DNA of 39,083 bases from Gemmatimonadota bacterium (GTDB taxonomy: Bacteria; Gemmatimonadota; Gemmatimonadetes; Longimicrobiales; Gaopeijiaceae): contig JADFNK010000016.1 of the NCBI GenBank assembly GCA_022563405.1, positions 1-39,083 of the forward strand, read 5' to 3'. Positions 1 through 8,036 of the stretch are shown piece after piece; position 1 is the first letter of the stretch, and the number at the start of each line of letters is the position of its first letter. The position numbers were made by a program, and so were the translations under genes. The notes beneath the pieces are model-generated. The model searched no databases, had not been told where the DNA came from, and saw nothing but the letters and a program-made list of their open reading frames with translations.

Positions 1-912
1 AAACTCTCCTTCACGATGAAGGTCCGAAACCGCGCCGAGCACAAGAAGATCGCCCAGACCAGCAAGATGTTCCTGGCGTACGCCGAGATCACCGTGCCCG
101 AGGAGCAGGGGCGGAGTTTCGAGATTGCCGCAGCCCTCACGGGTGGCGGCCAGGGGGCCATCGAAATCGGCAAACGTGGCATCTTCTATGATCTGCAGGG
201 CAAGGAGTGGGACGCACGAGTGGTGGATACGGTCGAGAACCCCATCAGCCTGGCTGAGGCGATCAGGTCGCCTTTTGTGAAAGCCAAGAAGCTAGTCTCC
301 GAAAAGGTTGAAGCCTTTGTGGGCACCCGTGCCGGGGACCTGGAAAAGGCCACCACCGAGATCACGACGAAGATGGAAAAAGGCGAGTCGTTCCAGCAGG
401 CCGCCGAGGTGCCAACGTCGGGAGCGGCACCGCCTTCCAACTCTGGCATGCAACTGGTGCTGGCCGGCGGCATTGCCTTCGCAGCCGTGGGTTCCTCGCT
501 GGTCTACCTGCTGGACACACTCTCGGAGATCAACCCTCTGAAAGCCGGCCTCGCCTTGGTGAGCATGGTGCTGGTGGTGGCCCTTTTCAGTGGACTCTCG
601 GGTTGGAACAAGCTGCGCAGACGGGACATGAGCGCTCTGTTGGAGGCGTGCGGCTGGGCGGTGAATTTCCGCATGTACATGACGCCAGGGCTCGGCTACC
701 TCTTCAGCCACACGCCCAACTTGCCCGAAGGAGCACGCAAGGAACGGCGCGACCTGGTCACCCTCTTTCTACGCCAGACCGGATACCGCACATCTCGTTG
801 GACTCGTGTCGGCCTGGCTTTCCTATTGGCTGCCGTGCTCACCGGCGTACTCCTGAGCGCGCTTTGGTGGGACGAGATCAAGACCCTTGTGCAGGGATGG
901 CTGAGCGGTTAG
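1..912 (+). CDS. C-terminal part of an unknown membrane protein
   Basis: The frame is open to the left edge, so the ATG at 16 is probably internal and the gene begins outside the window. From that ATG 298 residues are visible. The first 120 or so are soluble and charged, followed by a Pro/Ala-rich linker. Three hydrophobic segments can be seen, at about residues 146-165, 172-195 and 262-285, with basic flanks. I recognise no family or catalytic motif. It converges on lspA with a 30-base gap. That it is a membrane protein is supported by the hydrophobic segments; its function is unknown. Confidence 0.7.
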   Translation, partial: KLSFTMKVRNRAEHKKIAQTSKMFLAYAEITVPEEQGRSFEIAAALTGGGQGAIEIGKRGIFYDLQGKEWDARVVDTVENPISLAEAIRSPFVKAKKLVSEKVEAFVGTRAGDLEKATTEITTKMEKGESFQQAAEVPTSGAAPPSNSGMQLVLAGGIAFAAVGSSLVYLLDTLSEINPLKAGLALVSMVLVVALFSGLSGWNKLRRRDMSALLEACGWAVNFRMYMTPGLGYLFSHTPNLPEGARKERRDLVTLFLRQTGYRTSRWTRVGLAFLLAAVLTGVLLSALWWDEIKTLVQGWLSG

Positions 913-942
913 CCGGTAATGTCGACTCGGTGGCCCCGGCGA

Positions 943-1470
943 TCATCCGCTAGCGGTCGGTTCGCCCTCCTCCAGAACCACCGCCGCGGCACGTTCTCGC
1001 CGCTCCTCCCCCCAGAACGAAATCGCCAAGAGCACCGCCCCGCAGGTGATCGACATGTCGGCCACGTTAAAGATCGGCCAGTCCATGAAACCCAGATTGA
1101 TGGGGCCGATGAAGTCCACCACACCCCGATCCCAGCGCACCCGATCGTAGAGATTTCCCAGAGCGCCGGCCACGACCATCGAAATGGAAACCAGACGGAG
1201 CCAGTCCCGCCGTTGGGCCTGTCTCAGAAGCACGAGCAGCAGAACGAGCGCCAGGATCGTGATCGGAATGAAGAACCACCGTGAATCCTCCCCGAGAGAG
1301 ATCCCGAAGGCCGCGCCGCGGTTGTAGGCGAGGGTGAGCGGTACGAACCCACCCAGAATCTCCAGCCGAGTCCCCCCAGCGAGGGCGTCCAGAGCCCAAC
1401 TCTTCGTGATGAAATCTAGAATGAGCACCGACGGGATGATCGTAGCGAAGACGGTAATTTTTTCTTTCAC
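943..1470 (-). CDS. lspA: Lipoprotein signal peptidase (signal peptidase II)
   Basis: This inner-membrane aspartyl protease cleaves the signal peptide of diacylglyceryl-modified prolipoproteins just before the lipobox cysteine. The 175-residue protein has the usual family length and four hydrophobic segments. The conserved blocks are all present: D19 in the first segment, NRGAAFG at 50-56, GALGNLYDR at 102-110, VVDFI with D119, and FNVAD with D138. D119 and D138 match the catalytic pair of the family. The start is GTG at 1470. A lipoprotein gene (1686) lies divergently upstream, though LspA acts genome-wide. The tail after residue 155 is Glu/Ala-rich and probably cytoplasmic. Confidence 0.96.
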   Translation of the reverse strand: MKEKITVFATIIPSVLILDFITKSWALDALAGGTRLEILGGFVPLTLAYNRGAAFGISLGEDSRWFFIPITILALVLLLVLLRQAQRRDWLRLVSISMVVAGALGNLYDRVRWDRGVVDFIGPINLGFMDWPIFNVADMSITCGAVLLAISFWGEERRERAAAVVLEEGEPTASG

Positions 1471-1561
1471 GGGCTCGGCGATCTATTGGGTGGGTTGGGG
1501 AACTCCCGATTGGGAAAATCTAACACGAAAACAGGCTCTGCAAGGCAAGGAGTCTGAAGAC

Positions 1562-1594
1562 TTGCGCACGACCGGAGTCCCGCGATAAGATCGC
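1562..1594 (+). promoter_or_regulatory. Possible promoter of the repeat lipoprotein gene
   Basis: TTGCGC at 1562-1567 and TAAGAT at 1586-1591 are separated by 18 bases and resemble a sigma-70 -35/-10 pair. A short inverted repeat (GCGAT-AAG-ATCGC, 1582-1594) overlaps the -10. The GTG start at 1686 follows about 95 bases downstream and has a GGAGAG ribosome site. Evidence is by eye only. Confidence 0.3.
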
Positions 1595-1685
1595 CCCGCC
1601 GAACGTAGAAAGTACACCTGCTGCCCTCCCCCCCAGCGGCAGGCACCGGCGAAAAGACTCATCCCCCCCATGATCGGAGAGAACC

Positions 1686-2958
1686 GTGAAACTCAGATTC
1701 GTTATATCCGTCACTCTGGCGGGGGCCCTGATGGCTGCAGGATGCACCGGGATCACAACACCTACTGAACCCTACCGACGTATCGCCGGGCCTCGTGATC
1801 CTGGATGCCGAGCACGGGGACGAAGGCTCTCACTTCTACTTTCTGCCGCCGATGGTGCCGGATCCGGGCGCTACCGGAATTTTCGATACCACGCAGCCCG
1901 CAGCCGTCCAGGTATGCGAGTTGATAGAAATGAGTACGGACTGTGCCGGCCCGCCGATTGCTGAGTTCAACGTAGAGGCAGGGACGATCAACGTCAGCCT
2001 CGAGGACGAACACTATATCGCGCTCTGGCACGCAGGCGATTTTTTCCTCGACCTCACCAAGTTGTATCGGATCAGGGTTGTCGTTGGCCAACAAGAGCTG
2101 GGGTACGCCGATGTGCAACCCGTGGACAATGGCAAGGCGCTGAAGAACCTCGAGACAGGAGAGGTCATCGGGCTGATCGATAATCGAACCCTCCCGATCA
2201 AGTTCCGCGTCGAGGAAGGTGCGATCGACCTCGGGATAACCATCGACGCGACGGCGCTTACCACGTCTCAATTCGCTCTTGGCGGAATCGGCCTCTTCCC
2301 TTCGGCTACACCATTGGTGTTGGATCTGGACCCGGGACCGTACACCGTTCAGGACCTTTCCGGGGGGATCCATGGGTTTGTAGTGACAGCGACGGGCCTG
2401 GTCAGCTATGCCCCGGAAAAGGAGGAGTACTTCGACGGCGCGGGCACGTCGCGGCTGACGCTGGTCGGCTACGACGTCATCATCGATGCCACGGCATTGA
2501 CGCCGCCGACTTTCTTTATCGGCGGCATAGGTGGATTCCCCAGCGCCGTCGATGCTACGCTCACCTTCTTACCAGGCGTCAAGAATGTTCAGGACGGTTC
2601 CGGTGGGATCCACCTGTTCGAGGTCACCGAGGCGGGTACGGTCGGCTATGAGGCTGTCAAGGAGCCGTTCTTCGACGGCTTGGGCACGTCGCGGCTGACG
2701 CTGGTCGGCTACAGCATCATCATCGATGCCACTGCGCTGACGGGGTCGTTCTCTATCGGCGGCACAGGATCCTTCTCGACAACGGTGCCTCACACCATAA
2801 CGACGCTCCCTGGCATCAAGATGTTCGACCACGACGTCGACTTCAACTTCGAAGTCCAAGAAGTAGACGGAAAGCTGTTTTATGAGGAGCCTCCAGATGT
2901 GATGCTGTTCGGGCTAGGCACCAATACTCTGGTGGTACAACCAATAGAGGGGACATGA
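1686..2958 (+). CDS. Secreted lipoprotein with three 80-residue repeats, apparent frameshift
   Basis: The GTG at 1686, preceded by GGAGAG, opens a lipoprotein signal peptide with lipobox LMAAGC (Cys20). This frame degenerates after about residue 29. The rest of the protein continues from about 1774 in the +1 frame (open to 2958; first start codon there is GTG 1795). Removing one base in the CCC at 1770-1772 would join the two as TPTEP-TDVSPGLVILDAE, giving about 423 residues. I read it as one gene broken by a one-base insertion, either real or a sequencing error. The body has a roughly 150-residue N-terminal domain, then three tandem repeats to the stop. LspA-processed, lipid-anchored localisation is predicted. 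No function is recognised. Confidence 0.65.
2236..2955 (+). repeat. Three in-frame tandem repeats of 240 bp
   Basis: Units begin at 2236, 2476 and 2716, and each is exactly 240 bases (80 codons). Each unit opens with I-I/T-IDATALT and contains GGIGxFPS or GGTGSFS, a VQD-GSGGIHxFxV-like core and FDGxGTSRLTLVGY. The DNA is nearly identical around 2446-2472 and 2686-2712, which share the codons for GTSRLTLVGY. Unit 3 is more diverged and ends at the stop codon. This looks like recent internal duplication of a small beta-rich domain. Confidence 0.85.
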
Positions 2959-3067
2959 CGAACCCGTAGGTGCGAATATCATGGGAGCTGCCGGTGCTGG
3001 CATCTCTACATCAGTGGGGGTATATGGTACCATTGGGGCAGTGATCTGCAACCGAGGAGGACGCTCC

Positions 3068-4459
3068 ATGATCGGCATTCGGAACCCGCATGCAGCCTAC
3101 GCCAGAAAGCTCAGCGTGCCCGTCGTCACGCTGCTCACGCTGATTCTGGCTGGAGTCACAGCCCAGGGCTCCGCCGGCCAGAGGAATGGTGGCGAGGTCA
3201 CCTTCACCAAGGACGTCGCGCCGATCCTGCAGCGAAGCTGTCAGAACTGCCACCGCCCCGAGTCGGTGGCCCCGATGTCGTTGCTGACCTACCAAGACGC
3301 ACGTCGATATGCGGCCCGCATCAAGGAACGGACACAGCTCCGCGACCGGATGGGCGTGATGCCGCCGTGGTTCATCGAGAAGGACATTGGGATTCAGGAC
3401 TTCCAGAACGATATCTCCCTCAGCGAAGAAGAAATCACCACGATCGCCATGTGGGTGGACGGCGGCACGCCGGAGGGCGATCCGGCAGATATGCCACCGC
3501 CACGCATCTTCGCCTCTGCGGACGAGTGGGAAATCGGCACGCCCGACCTCATCATCGACTTGCCGTCGTTTACGATGGAGGCGGAGGCACCGGACTGGTG
3601 GGGAATGATCCCGCCGGCGCCCAGCGGGATGACCGAGGACCGTTACGTAGCGGCAATGGAGGTCAAGGAGATCAGTGACGTCGAGGGCGGGGTCGGAGGC
3701 CAGTTCATCTACCACCACGCGATCATTGTGTCGATCGGCGGTGGGGGGGGCGGCCAGTGGCCTGTGCACGAGGTAGGTCGCAACGCCGAAGTGTTCGATC
3801 CTTTGGCGTCCCCGTTACTCGCCGCGGGCTCGCAGTTCATGGTCCCGGGCGTCCATATGCACGCGAACGGGAAGCGGACGACCGCGCATCTACGCCTAGG
3901 TTTCAAGTTCCGACCCGAAGGGTACGAGCCCACGCGGCGCCGGACGTCCCTCGTGTTCGGGAACGGTGAGGTCGACCTCCGACCCATGGAGGCTGGTCAA
4001 GAGATCCATATCTACACCACGCTCCAGCAAAACATGAAGATCACAAACTTCGAGCCGCACATGCACGCGGCCGGGGTGAGGATGTGTCTAGAGGCCATAT
4101 GGGGTGGCCGGACCGAGACGCTGACGTGTGCCGGCTACGACCACAACTGGGTGAAGGTCTACAACTACGCTGAGGAAGTTCAGCCGCTGCTGCCGAGAGG
4201 CACGCTCCTGCACGTCACGGCGTACTTCGACACGACTCCGGATAACAAGAACGTGGTCGACCCCAGAAATTGGGGTGGATTGGGCCATCGCTCGATCGAC
4301 AATATGGCCATCGCCTTCACACCCGGCCTCGTGCTGGACGACGAAGAGTTCGCCGAAGAGGTGGCCAAGCGGCGAGAACGGCTCGGGCTCGCCAAAGGAG
4401 AAGGAATGCTCGGGTGTCCGTTGTGCGGCTTCGAGGAACTGCCAGCGAGCCGAAGATGA
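3068..4459 (+). CDS. Secreted cytochrome c / PHM-like copper monooxygenase-type protein
   Basis: I place the start at ATG 3068, after GAGGAGG at 3053-3060, giving 463 residues; an upstream in-frame ATG at 2981 lacks such a site and a signal peptide. Residues 14-38 look like a Sec signal peptide. A c-type heme motif CQNCH lies at 58-62, in a domain ending near 140. The C-terminal half carries the pattern of copper type II ascorbate-dependent monooxygenases: HH at 216-217, HMH at 263-265, HMH at 331-333 and a candidate Met ligand M413 in DNMAIAF. In the PHM family these positions bind CuH and CuM. The substrate is unknown; periplasmic oxidation with the heme as electron donor is inference. Its stop overlaps the next gene. 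Confidence 0.75.
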   Translation: MIGIRNPHAAYARKLSVPVVTLLTLILAGVTAQGSAGQRNGGEVTFTKDVAPILQRSCQNCHRPESVAPMSLLTYQDARRYAARIKERTQLRDRMGVMPPWFIEKDIGIQDFQNDISLSEEEITTIAMWVDGGTPEGDPADMPPPRIFASADEWEIGTPDLIIDLPSFTMEAEAPDWWGMIPPAPSGMTEDRYVAAMEVKEISDVEGGVGGQFIYHHAIIVSIGGGGGGQWPVHEVGRNAEVFDPLASPLLAAGSQFMVPGVHMHANGKRTTAHLRLGFKFRPEGYEPTRRRTSLVFGNGEVDLRPMEAGQEIHIYTTLQQNMKITNFEPHMHAAGVRMCLEAIWGGRTETLTCAGYDHNWVKVYNYAEEVQPLLPRGTLLHVTAYFDTTPDNKNVVDPRNWGGLGHRSIDNMAIAFTPGLVLDDEEFAEEVAKRRERLGLAKGEGMLGCPLCGFEELPASRR

Positions 4460-5367
4460 CCCTGAGTTGTTCCGCCACCACAGTCGCAACCGCTGGCGCC
4501 GGACTCCTCCTGGCGGTGACGGTGACGCTTGCCGCTTCGCTGCCGTTGAGCGCCCAAGCGCCCCAGAGCGGTCAGAACATCGCGCCCGTCTACGAGGGGT
4601 TCGAGACCAATCCCGACGGGTCCTTCAACCTGCTGTTCGGTTACTACAACCGGAACTGGGAGGAGGAGATCAATGTGCCGGTCGGGCCCGACAACAGCCT
4701 CGAGCCTGGAGGCCCGGATCGGGGACAGCCGGCCCACTTCTTCCCACGGCGCAACCAGTTCGTCTTCCGCGTGCACGTCCCGGCCGACTTCGGCGACAAG
4801 GAGGTAGTCTGGACGCTGACCAGCAACGGCGTGACCGAAAGAGCCTACGGAACGTTGAGGCCGCCGTATGCCGTCGACGAGGTCGTGATGAGCGCCAACT
4901 TCGGAGCCGGCGGACAGACGGGCTTCAATCCCTCCCTGGTTGGGAACCTGCCCCCGGAGGTCACCGTCGAGGGCGAACAGCTCATGACGGTGAAAGTGGG
5001 CGAGTCGGTCACCTTGAGCGCCGTCGCCACCGACGACGGGAAGCCGAACCGGGGATCGATCCCGGCGACCGTGGGCCAGGTCCAATTCGTCCCCAACTCC
5101 GCCACCGGACTGCGCCTGTCCTGGTTTCAGTACCGGGGCCCGGGCAAGGTCATGTTCGATCCACCGCAGGCCAAGGTCTGGGAAGACCGCCGAGACGGTG
5201 GCAACTCACCGTGGTCGGCCGGGTGGACGACACCACCGATCCCCCCCGAAAACCGATGGGTGACCCAAGTGACCTTCAGCGAGCCGGGCACTTATGTGTT
5301 GCGGGCGCTCGGTCATGACGGCGGCCTCATCGACTATGAGGACGTAACCGTCGTGGTGACTCGATAG
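4456..5367 (+). CDS. Exported protein of unknown function, partner of the heme-copper protein
   Basis: The ATG at 4456 overlaps the stop of the preceding gene (ATGA), so translation is probably coupled. The 303-residue product has a Sec signal peptide (residues 1-35, ending near LSAQA). The rest lacks transmembrane segments and cysteine motifs. Residues 60-150 contain a GxFNLLFGYYNRNWEEE block, and residues 165-300 look like Ig/PKD-type beta-rich sequence (VTVEGEQLMTVKVGESVTLSAVATDDG, broken here into recognisable strands, then PGTYVLRALGHDGG near the end). I do not recognise a named family. Tight coupling to the cytochrome c/PHM-like protein suggests the two act together in the periplasm; this is inference. 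Confidence 0.75.
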   Translation: MTLSCSATTVATAGAGLLLAVTVTLAASLPLSAQAPQSGQNIAPVYEGFETNPDGSFNLLFGYYNRNWEEEINVPVGPDNSLEPGGPDRGQPAHFFPRRNQFVFRVHVPADFGDKEVVWTLTSNGVTERAYGTLRPPYAVDEVVMSANFGAGGQTGFNPSLVGNLPPEVTVEGEQLMTVKVGESVTLSAVATDDGKPNRGSIPATVGQVQFVPNSATGLRLSWFQYRGPGKVMFDPPQAKVWEDRRDGGNSPWSAGWTTPPIPPENRWVTQVTFSEPGTYVLRALGHDGGLIDYEDVTVVVTR

Positions 5368-5376
5368 CGTTTTCGG

Positions 5377-5625
5377 CTACTCGTCGTCGAGCGTCGCCAG
5401 CGAAACGGAGGCCTGGCCTTCCCCGTCGAACCTGACGCGTACGAGCCAGGGCTGACAACAGACTTCACAGTCCTCGACATACTCCTGGGTAGCGCCACCG
5501 CCCGGATCGACGGACAACTCGCTCGACTCCCCGCAATACGGGCAGGAGACCTCAGCCACGTCGTCGAGCTCGGCATCGAGATCGCCTTGGAGCGTGCCGT
5601 GCGATTCAAGATCGTCAAAGTCCAT
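5377..5625 (-). CDS. CPxCG motif cysteine-rich small protein
   Basis: An 82-residue protein with two cysteine pairs, CPYCG at 28-32 and CEVC at 53-56 (with an extra C57), followed by a QPW segment. This is the pattern of the small CPXCG cysteine-rich family, which is predicted to form a zinc ribbon. The N-terminal 25 residues are strongly acidic. The gene converges with the exported-protein gene (9-base gap). No enzymatic motif is present. The role in the cell is not established; nucleic-acid or protein binding through the ribbon is only a guess. Confidence 0.85.
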   Translation of the reverse strand: MDFDDLESHGTLQGDLDAELDDVAEVSCPYCGESSELSVDPGGGATQEYVEDCEVCCQPWLVRVRFDGEGQASVSLATLDDE

Positions 5626-5742
5626 GCCCCACGGTGCAATCCTATTCCGCCGAGTGCAAGCTTCTTCTAAGCGCTGAAGGGCGCGCCATCCTCATTCCAT
5701 ATTCGCCCTAGAAACACAGTGTGACATGACGTGCTAAGTGAT

Positions 5743-5771
5743 TTGTTTGCAGTACTCTGCAATACTATCAT
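5743..5771 (+). promoter_or_regulatory. glnA promoter with internal palindromic operator
   Basis: TTGTTT (5743-5748) and TATCAT (5766-5771) are spaced by exactly 17 bases, a good sigma-70-type promoter. Inside it lies the perfect inverted repeat TTGCAG-TACT-CTGCAA (5747-5762), which overlaps the -35 and fills the spacer. A protein bound there would block RNA polymerase, so nitrogen-responsive repression of glnA is a reasonable inference. The binding protein is unknown. Confidence 0.5.
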
Positions 5772-5820
5772 ACCCTGCGGCGGCGGCCGGGTAGACGTCC
5801 TTTCCGAAGAAGAACCTGCT

Positions 5821-5888
5821 AAGGGATCACCCTTGCGCCATCGTCTCAGTGACCGTCCTCGGTCCTCGGTATCAGGGGCTCGCCCCCT
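5821..5888 (+). promoter_or_regulatory. Structured 5' leader of glnA (three short hairpins)
   Basis: Three 5-bp stem-loops follow one another: AAGGG-ATCA-CCCTT (5821-5834), GACCG-TCCT-CGGTC (5851-5864) and AGGGG-CTCGC-CCCCT (5874-5888). From the predicted promoter the leader is about 230 bases long. I could not match it to the known glutamine riboswitch classes. The stems are short and could occur by chance in GC-rich DNA. Confidence 0.3.
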
Positions 5889-6006
5889 TGCCCCCACGTA
5901 CGATCCCACTGTACTCTGCCGCCGGCGATAGGGTACCTGCTCCATGCCGGCAGCCCCCCCTCCGCCGGGCAAAATCAAGCACAATCACCTACAACCAAAC
6001 ACGACT

Positions 6007-7419
6007 ATGACACCGAAAGAGTTTTTTGAGTTCGCAAAGAAGCACGACGCGAAAATGGTAGATCTGAAGTTCACGGACTTCCTGGGCTCGTGGCAGCACT
6101 GCTCGTACCCGATCGAGACCTGGGACGAAGGCACGTTCGAGGACGGGGTCGGCTTCGACGGGTCCTCGATCCGGGGCTGGCAGAGCATCGACCAGTCGGA
6201 CATGCTGGCCGTGCCGGATGCGTCGACGACAGTGCTCGATCCGTTCTACCAGCGGCCGACGGTGAGCGTAATCGCCAACATCGTAGACCCCATCACGAAA
6301 GAGGACTACTCGCGCGACCCCAGGCACGTCGCACGCAAAGCGGAGGCGCACCTGAAGTCGACGGGGATCGCCGACACGTGCTACATCGGGCCGGAGCCGG
6401 AGTTCTTCATCTTCGACTCGGTACGCTACGAGCAGAACGAGCATCACGGCTTCTACGAGATCGACTCGGTGGAAGGCGCGTGGAACACGGCGCGCTTCGA
6501 GGAGCCCAACCTGGGCTACAAGCCGGGCTACAAAGGCGGCTATTTCCCGGTGAGCCCGACGGACACGTATCACGATCTCAGAGGCGAGATGGTGTACGCG
6601 CTGATCGACATCGGGATCGTCGTGGAGGCCCACCATCACGAGGTGGGCACGGCGGGCCAGTCCGAGATCGACATGGAGTTTGCTCCGCTCCTGAAGATGT
6701 CGGATCAGTTCGCGTGGTATAAGTACATCATCCGCAACGTGGCAAAGAACCACGGCAAGACGGTGACGTTCATGCCGAAGCCGCTGTTCAACGACAACGG
6801 GAGCGGAATGCACACACACTTGTCGCTGTGGAAGGACGGCATCCCGCTCTTCGCTGGAGACAGCTATGCGGGCATGAGCGAGATGGCCATGCACGCGATC
6901 GCGGGGGTACTCAAGCACGCGGGTGCGGTGCTCGCGTTCGCGGCGCCGACGACCAACTCGTACCGGCGGCTGGTGCCCGGCTTCGAGGCCCCGGTCAACC
7001 TGGCGTACTCGCAGCGCAACCGCTCCGCCGCGGTCCGGATCCCGATGTACTCGGACAACCCGAAGGCGAAGCGCTTCGAGTTCCGGTGCCCCGATCCGAC
7101 GGCCAACGGCTACTTGATGTTCTCGGCCCTGCTCATGGCGGCGCTCGACGGCATCGAGAACGAGCTGGATCCAGGTGAACCGCTCGACCGGGACATCTAC
7201 GACATGTCGGCCGCGGAGCTCGCGGAGTGGCCACACACACCGGGCTCGCTCGAGGAGGCCCTTGGAGCGCTCGGTGAGGACCATGCGTTCCTGACCAAGG
7301 GCAACGTCTTCACCGACGACCTCATAGAGGAGTGGATCTCCTACAAGACGGAGAACGAGATAGAAGAACTCCGTCTCCGGCCGCATCCGCACGAGTTCTA
7401 TCTGTACTACGACAACTAG
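6007..7419 (+). CDS. glnA: Type I glutamine synthetase
   Basis: Makes glutamine from glutamate, ammonia and ATP, the entry point for nitrogen assimilation; the family forms dodecamers. I chose ATG 6007 (MTPKEFF), the usual family N-terminus, rather than the in-frame ATG 5944; the product is 470 residues. The [11 protein letters not shown] signature and the nucleotide-binding [10 protein letters not shown] segment are present. Tyr398 in [12 protein letters not shown] aligns with the tyrosine adenylylated in GSI-beta enzymes, so control by an adenylyltransferase (GlnE, not in the window) is likely. The ribosome site is weak. A hairpin follows the stop, and the gene seems monocistronic. Confidence 0.97.
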   Translation: MTPKEFFEFAKKHDAKMVDLKFTDFLGSWQHCSYPIETWDEGTFEDGVGFDGSSIRGWQSIDQSDMLAVPDASTTVLDPFYQRPTVSVIANIVDPITKEDYSRDPRHVARKAEAHLKSTGIADTCYIGPEPEFFIFDSVRYEQNEHHGFYEIDSVEGAWNTARFEEPNLGYKPGYKGGYFPVSPTDTYHDLRGEMVYALIDIGIVVEAHHHEVGTAGQSEIDMEFAPLLKMSDQFAWYKYIIRNVAKNHGKTVTFMPKPLFNDNGSGMHTHLSLWKDGIPLFAGDSYAGMSEMAMHAIAGVLKHAGAVLAFAAPTTNSYRRLVPGFEAPVNLAYSQRNRSAAVRIPMYSDNPKAKRFEFRCPDPTANGYLMFSALLMAALDGIENELDPGEPLDRDIYDMSAAELAEWPHTPGSLEEALGALGEDHAFLTKGNVFTDDLIEEWISYKTENEIEELRLRPHPHEFYLYYDN

Positions 7420-7435
7420 TCGAAACCGCTGACTG

Positions 7436-7458
7436 GGGGGCCGCTCGAAGCGGCCCCC
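7436..7458 (+). terminator. GC-rich hairpin after glnA
   Basis: A perfect 10-bp stem, GGGGGCCGCT / AGCGGCCCCC, with a 3-base CGA loop begins 17 bases after the glnA stop. It is not followed by a T-run, so it may act only as a 3' stabiliser or weak terminator. Confidence 0.55.
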
Positions 7459-7502
7459 TGGGCTCGCGGCTTTCCCTCCTCGGCTCGAACCCCGCTAACC
7501 GT

Positions 7503-7546
7503 CCTCGGCTTCGCCGAGGCCGGGCGGGTTCGCCTCCCGCCGCCAC
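7503..7546 (+). other. tRNA/tmRNA 3'-end-like remnant
   Basis: CCTCGGC-TTC-GCCGAGG (7503-7519) resembles a long variable arm. GCGGG-TTCGCCT-CCCGC (7524-7540) resembles a T-arm, with CGCCAC after it like an acceptor strand. The segment matches the 3' end of ssrA over about 20 bases but in the opposite orientation. No 5' acceptor strand or anticodon stem pairs with it, and the T-loop lacks its conserved A, so I do not call a tRNA. It could be a decayed RNA gene or an integration scar. Confidence 0.35.
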
Positions 7547-7564
7547 AGAAGAGCTCTCAAACCC

Positions 7565-7600
7565 AAAAAGCCCTGACCACCTGAACGATGATCAGAGCTT
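7565..7600 (-). terminator. Rho-independent terminator of ssrA
   Basis: Read on the minus strand, the two 12-base arms (7589-7600 and 7568-7579) pair along their full length with two or three G-T pairs, around a 9-base loop, and run straight into five T's (7565-7569). It begins 6 bases after the tmRNA 3' end. This is a strong terminator. Confidence 0.85.
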
Positions 7601-7605
7601 TCTGA

Positions 7606-7960
7606 TGGAGGCGGCGGGAGTCGAACCCGCGTCCGCAAGTGGATCCTACAGAGCGTCTACGTGCGTAGCGTCACTCAGTATTTCGCCCGGGGCGGCGAGC
7701 GAGCAACCGACCCCCAAACTAGCTACCTGAACATCTCATCCCTGACCAGGGCAGCACCGGCCAGAGACCAGCCCGACTCATCGACGTCTCGGAGACCCGC
7801 CTCGGGCAGGCAGATCAGGAAACGGACTACGAACCGAAGTTACGCAGCCAATGCCAGTTCATTGTTGGCAATTAAAGTTTTCCAAGGGGTTTTACGAGGA
7901 CCCAGGAACCTCGGCACGCTACTCCATATTCACCAAACGCGTCGAAGCCGTGACGCCCCC
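7606..7960 (-). ncRNA. ssrA: Transfer-messenger RNA (tmRNA)
   Basis: Rescues stalled ribosomes by acting as alanyl-tRNA and then as a short mRNA. On the minus strand the RNA opens with GGGGGCG (to 7960), followed by the typical ACGGCTTCGACGCG D-arm region. It closes with the T-arm GCGGGTTCGACTCCCGC and an acceptor strand CGCCTCC plus A, pairing 7 bp with the 5' end. CCA is not encoded; the genome reads TCA there. The tag frame at 7840-7869 encodes ANNELALAA then TAA, so proteins receive (A)ANNELALAA, ending in the usual ALAA degron. The length of 355 nt is normal. No smpB is seen nearby. Confidence 0.95.
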
Positions 7961-8036
7961 GGTGTCCTTCCGGCCTATGGCCGTCCTACCTGTAACATAA
8001 GCCTTATTACCCCCCGGAATGAATCGAAGGTCCTGG

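Larger units (their letters stand above)
5626..6006. other. Long intergenic region upstream of glnA
   Basis: These 381 bases contain no convincing gene. Short open frames here lack ribosome sites and start in unlikely places. The region holds a good plus-strand promoter with an internal palindrome (5743-5771), then about 230 bases of leader with three short hairpins (5821-5888). The left 100 bases should also carry the promoter of the CPxCG gene on the minus strand, but I see no clear hexamers for it. Confidence 0.6.

Noticed and set aside
4275-5318. A second long frame overlapping the exported partner gene
   Set aside because: It is Arg/Ala/Gln-rich with no signal peptide; the 4456 frame has a signal peptide and a coupled start.
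5989-7392. A 467-codon open frame antisense to glnA
   Set aside because: It mirrors glnA codons in GC-rich DNA, is Arg/Val/His-rich and resembles no protein family.
7480-7546. A functional tRNA-Ser on the plus strand
   Set aside because: A variable-arm-like and a T-arm-like hairpin exist, but no 5' acceptor, D-arm or anticodon stem pairs up and the T-loop is abnormal.
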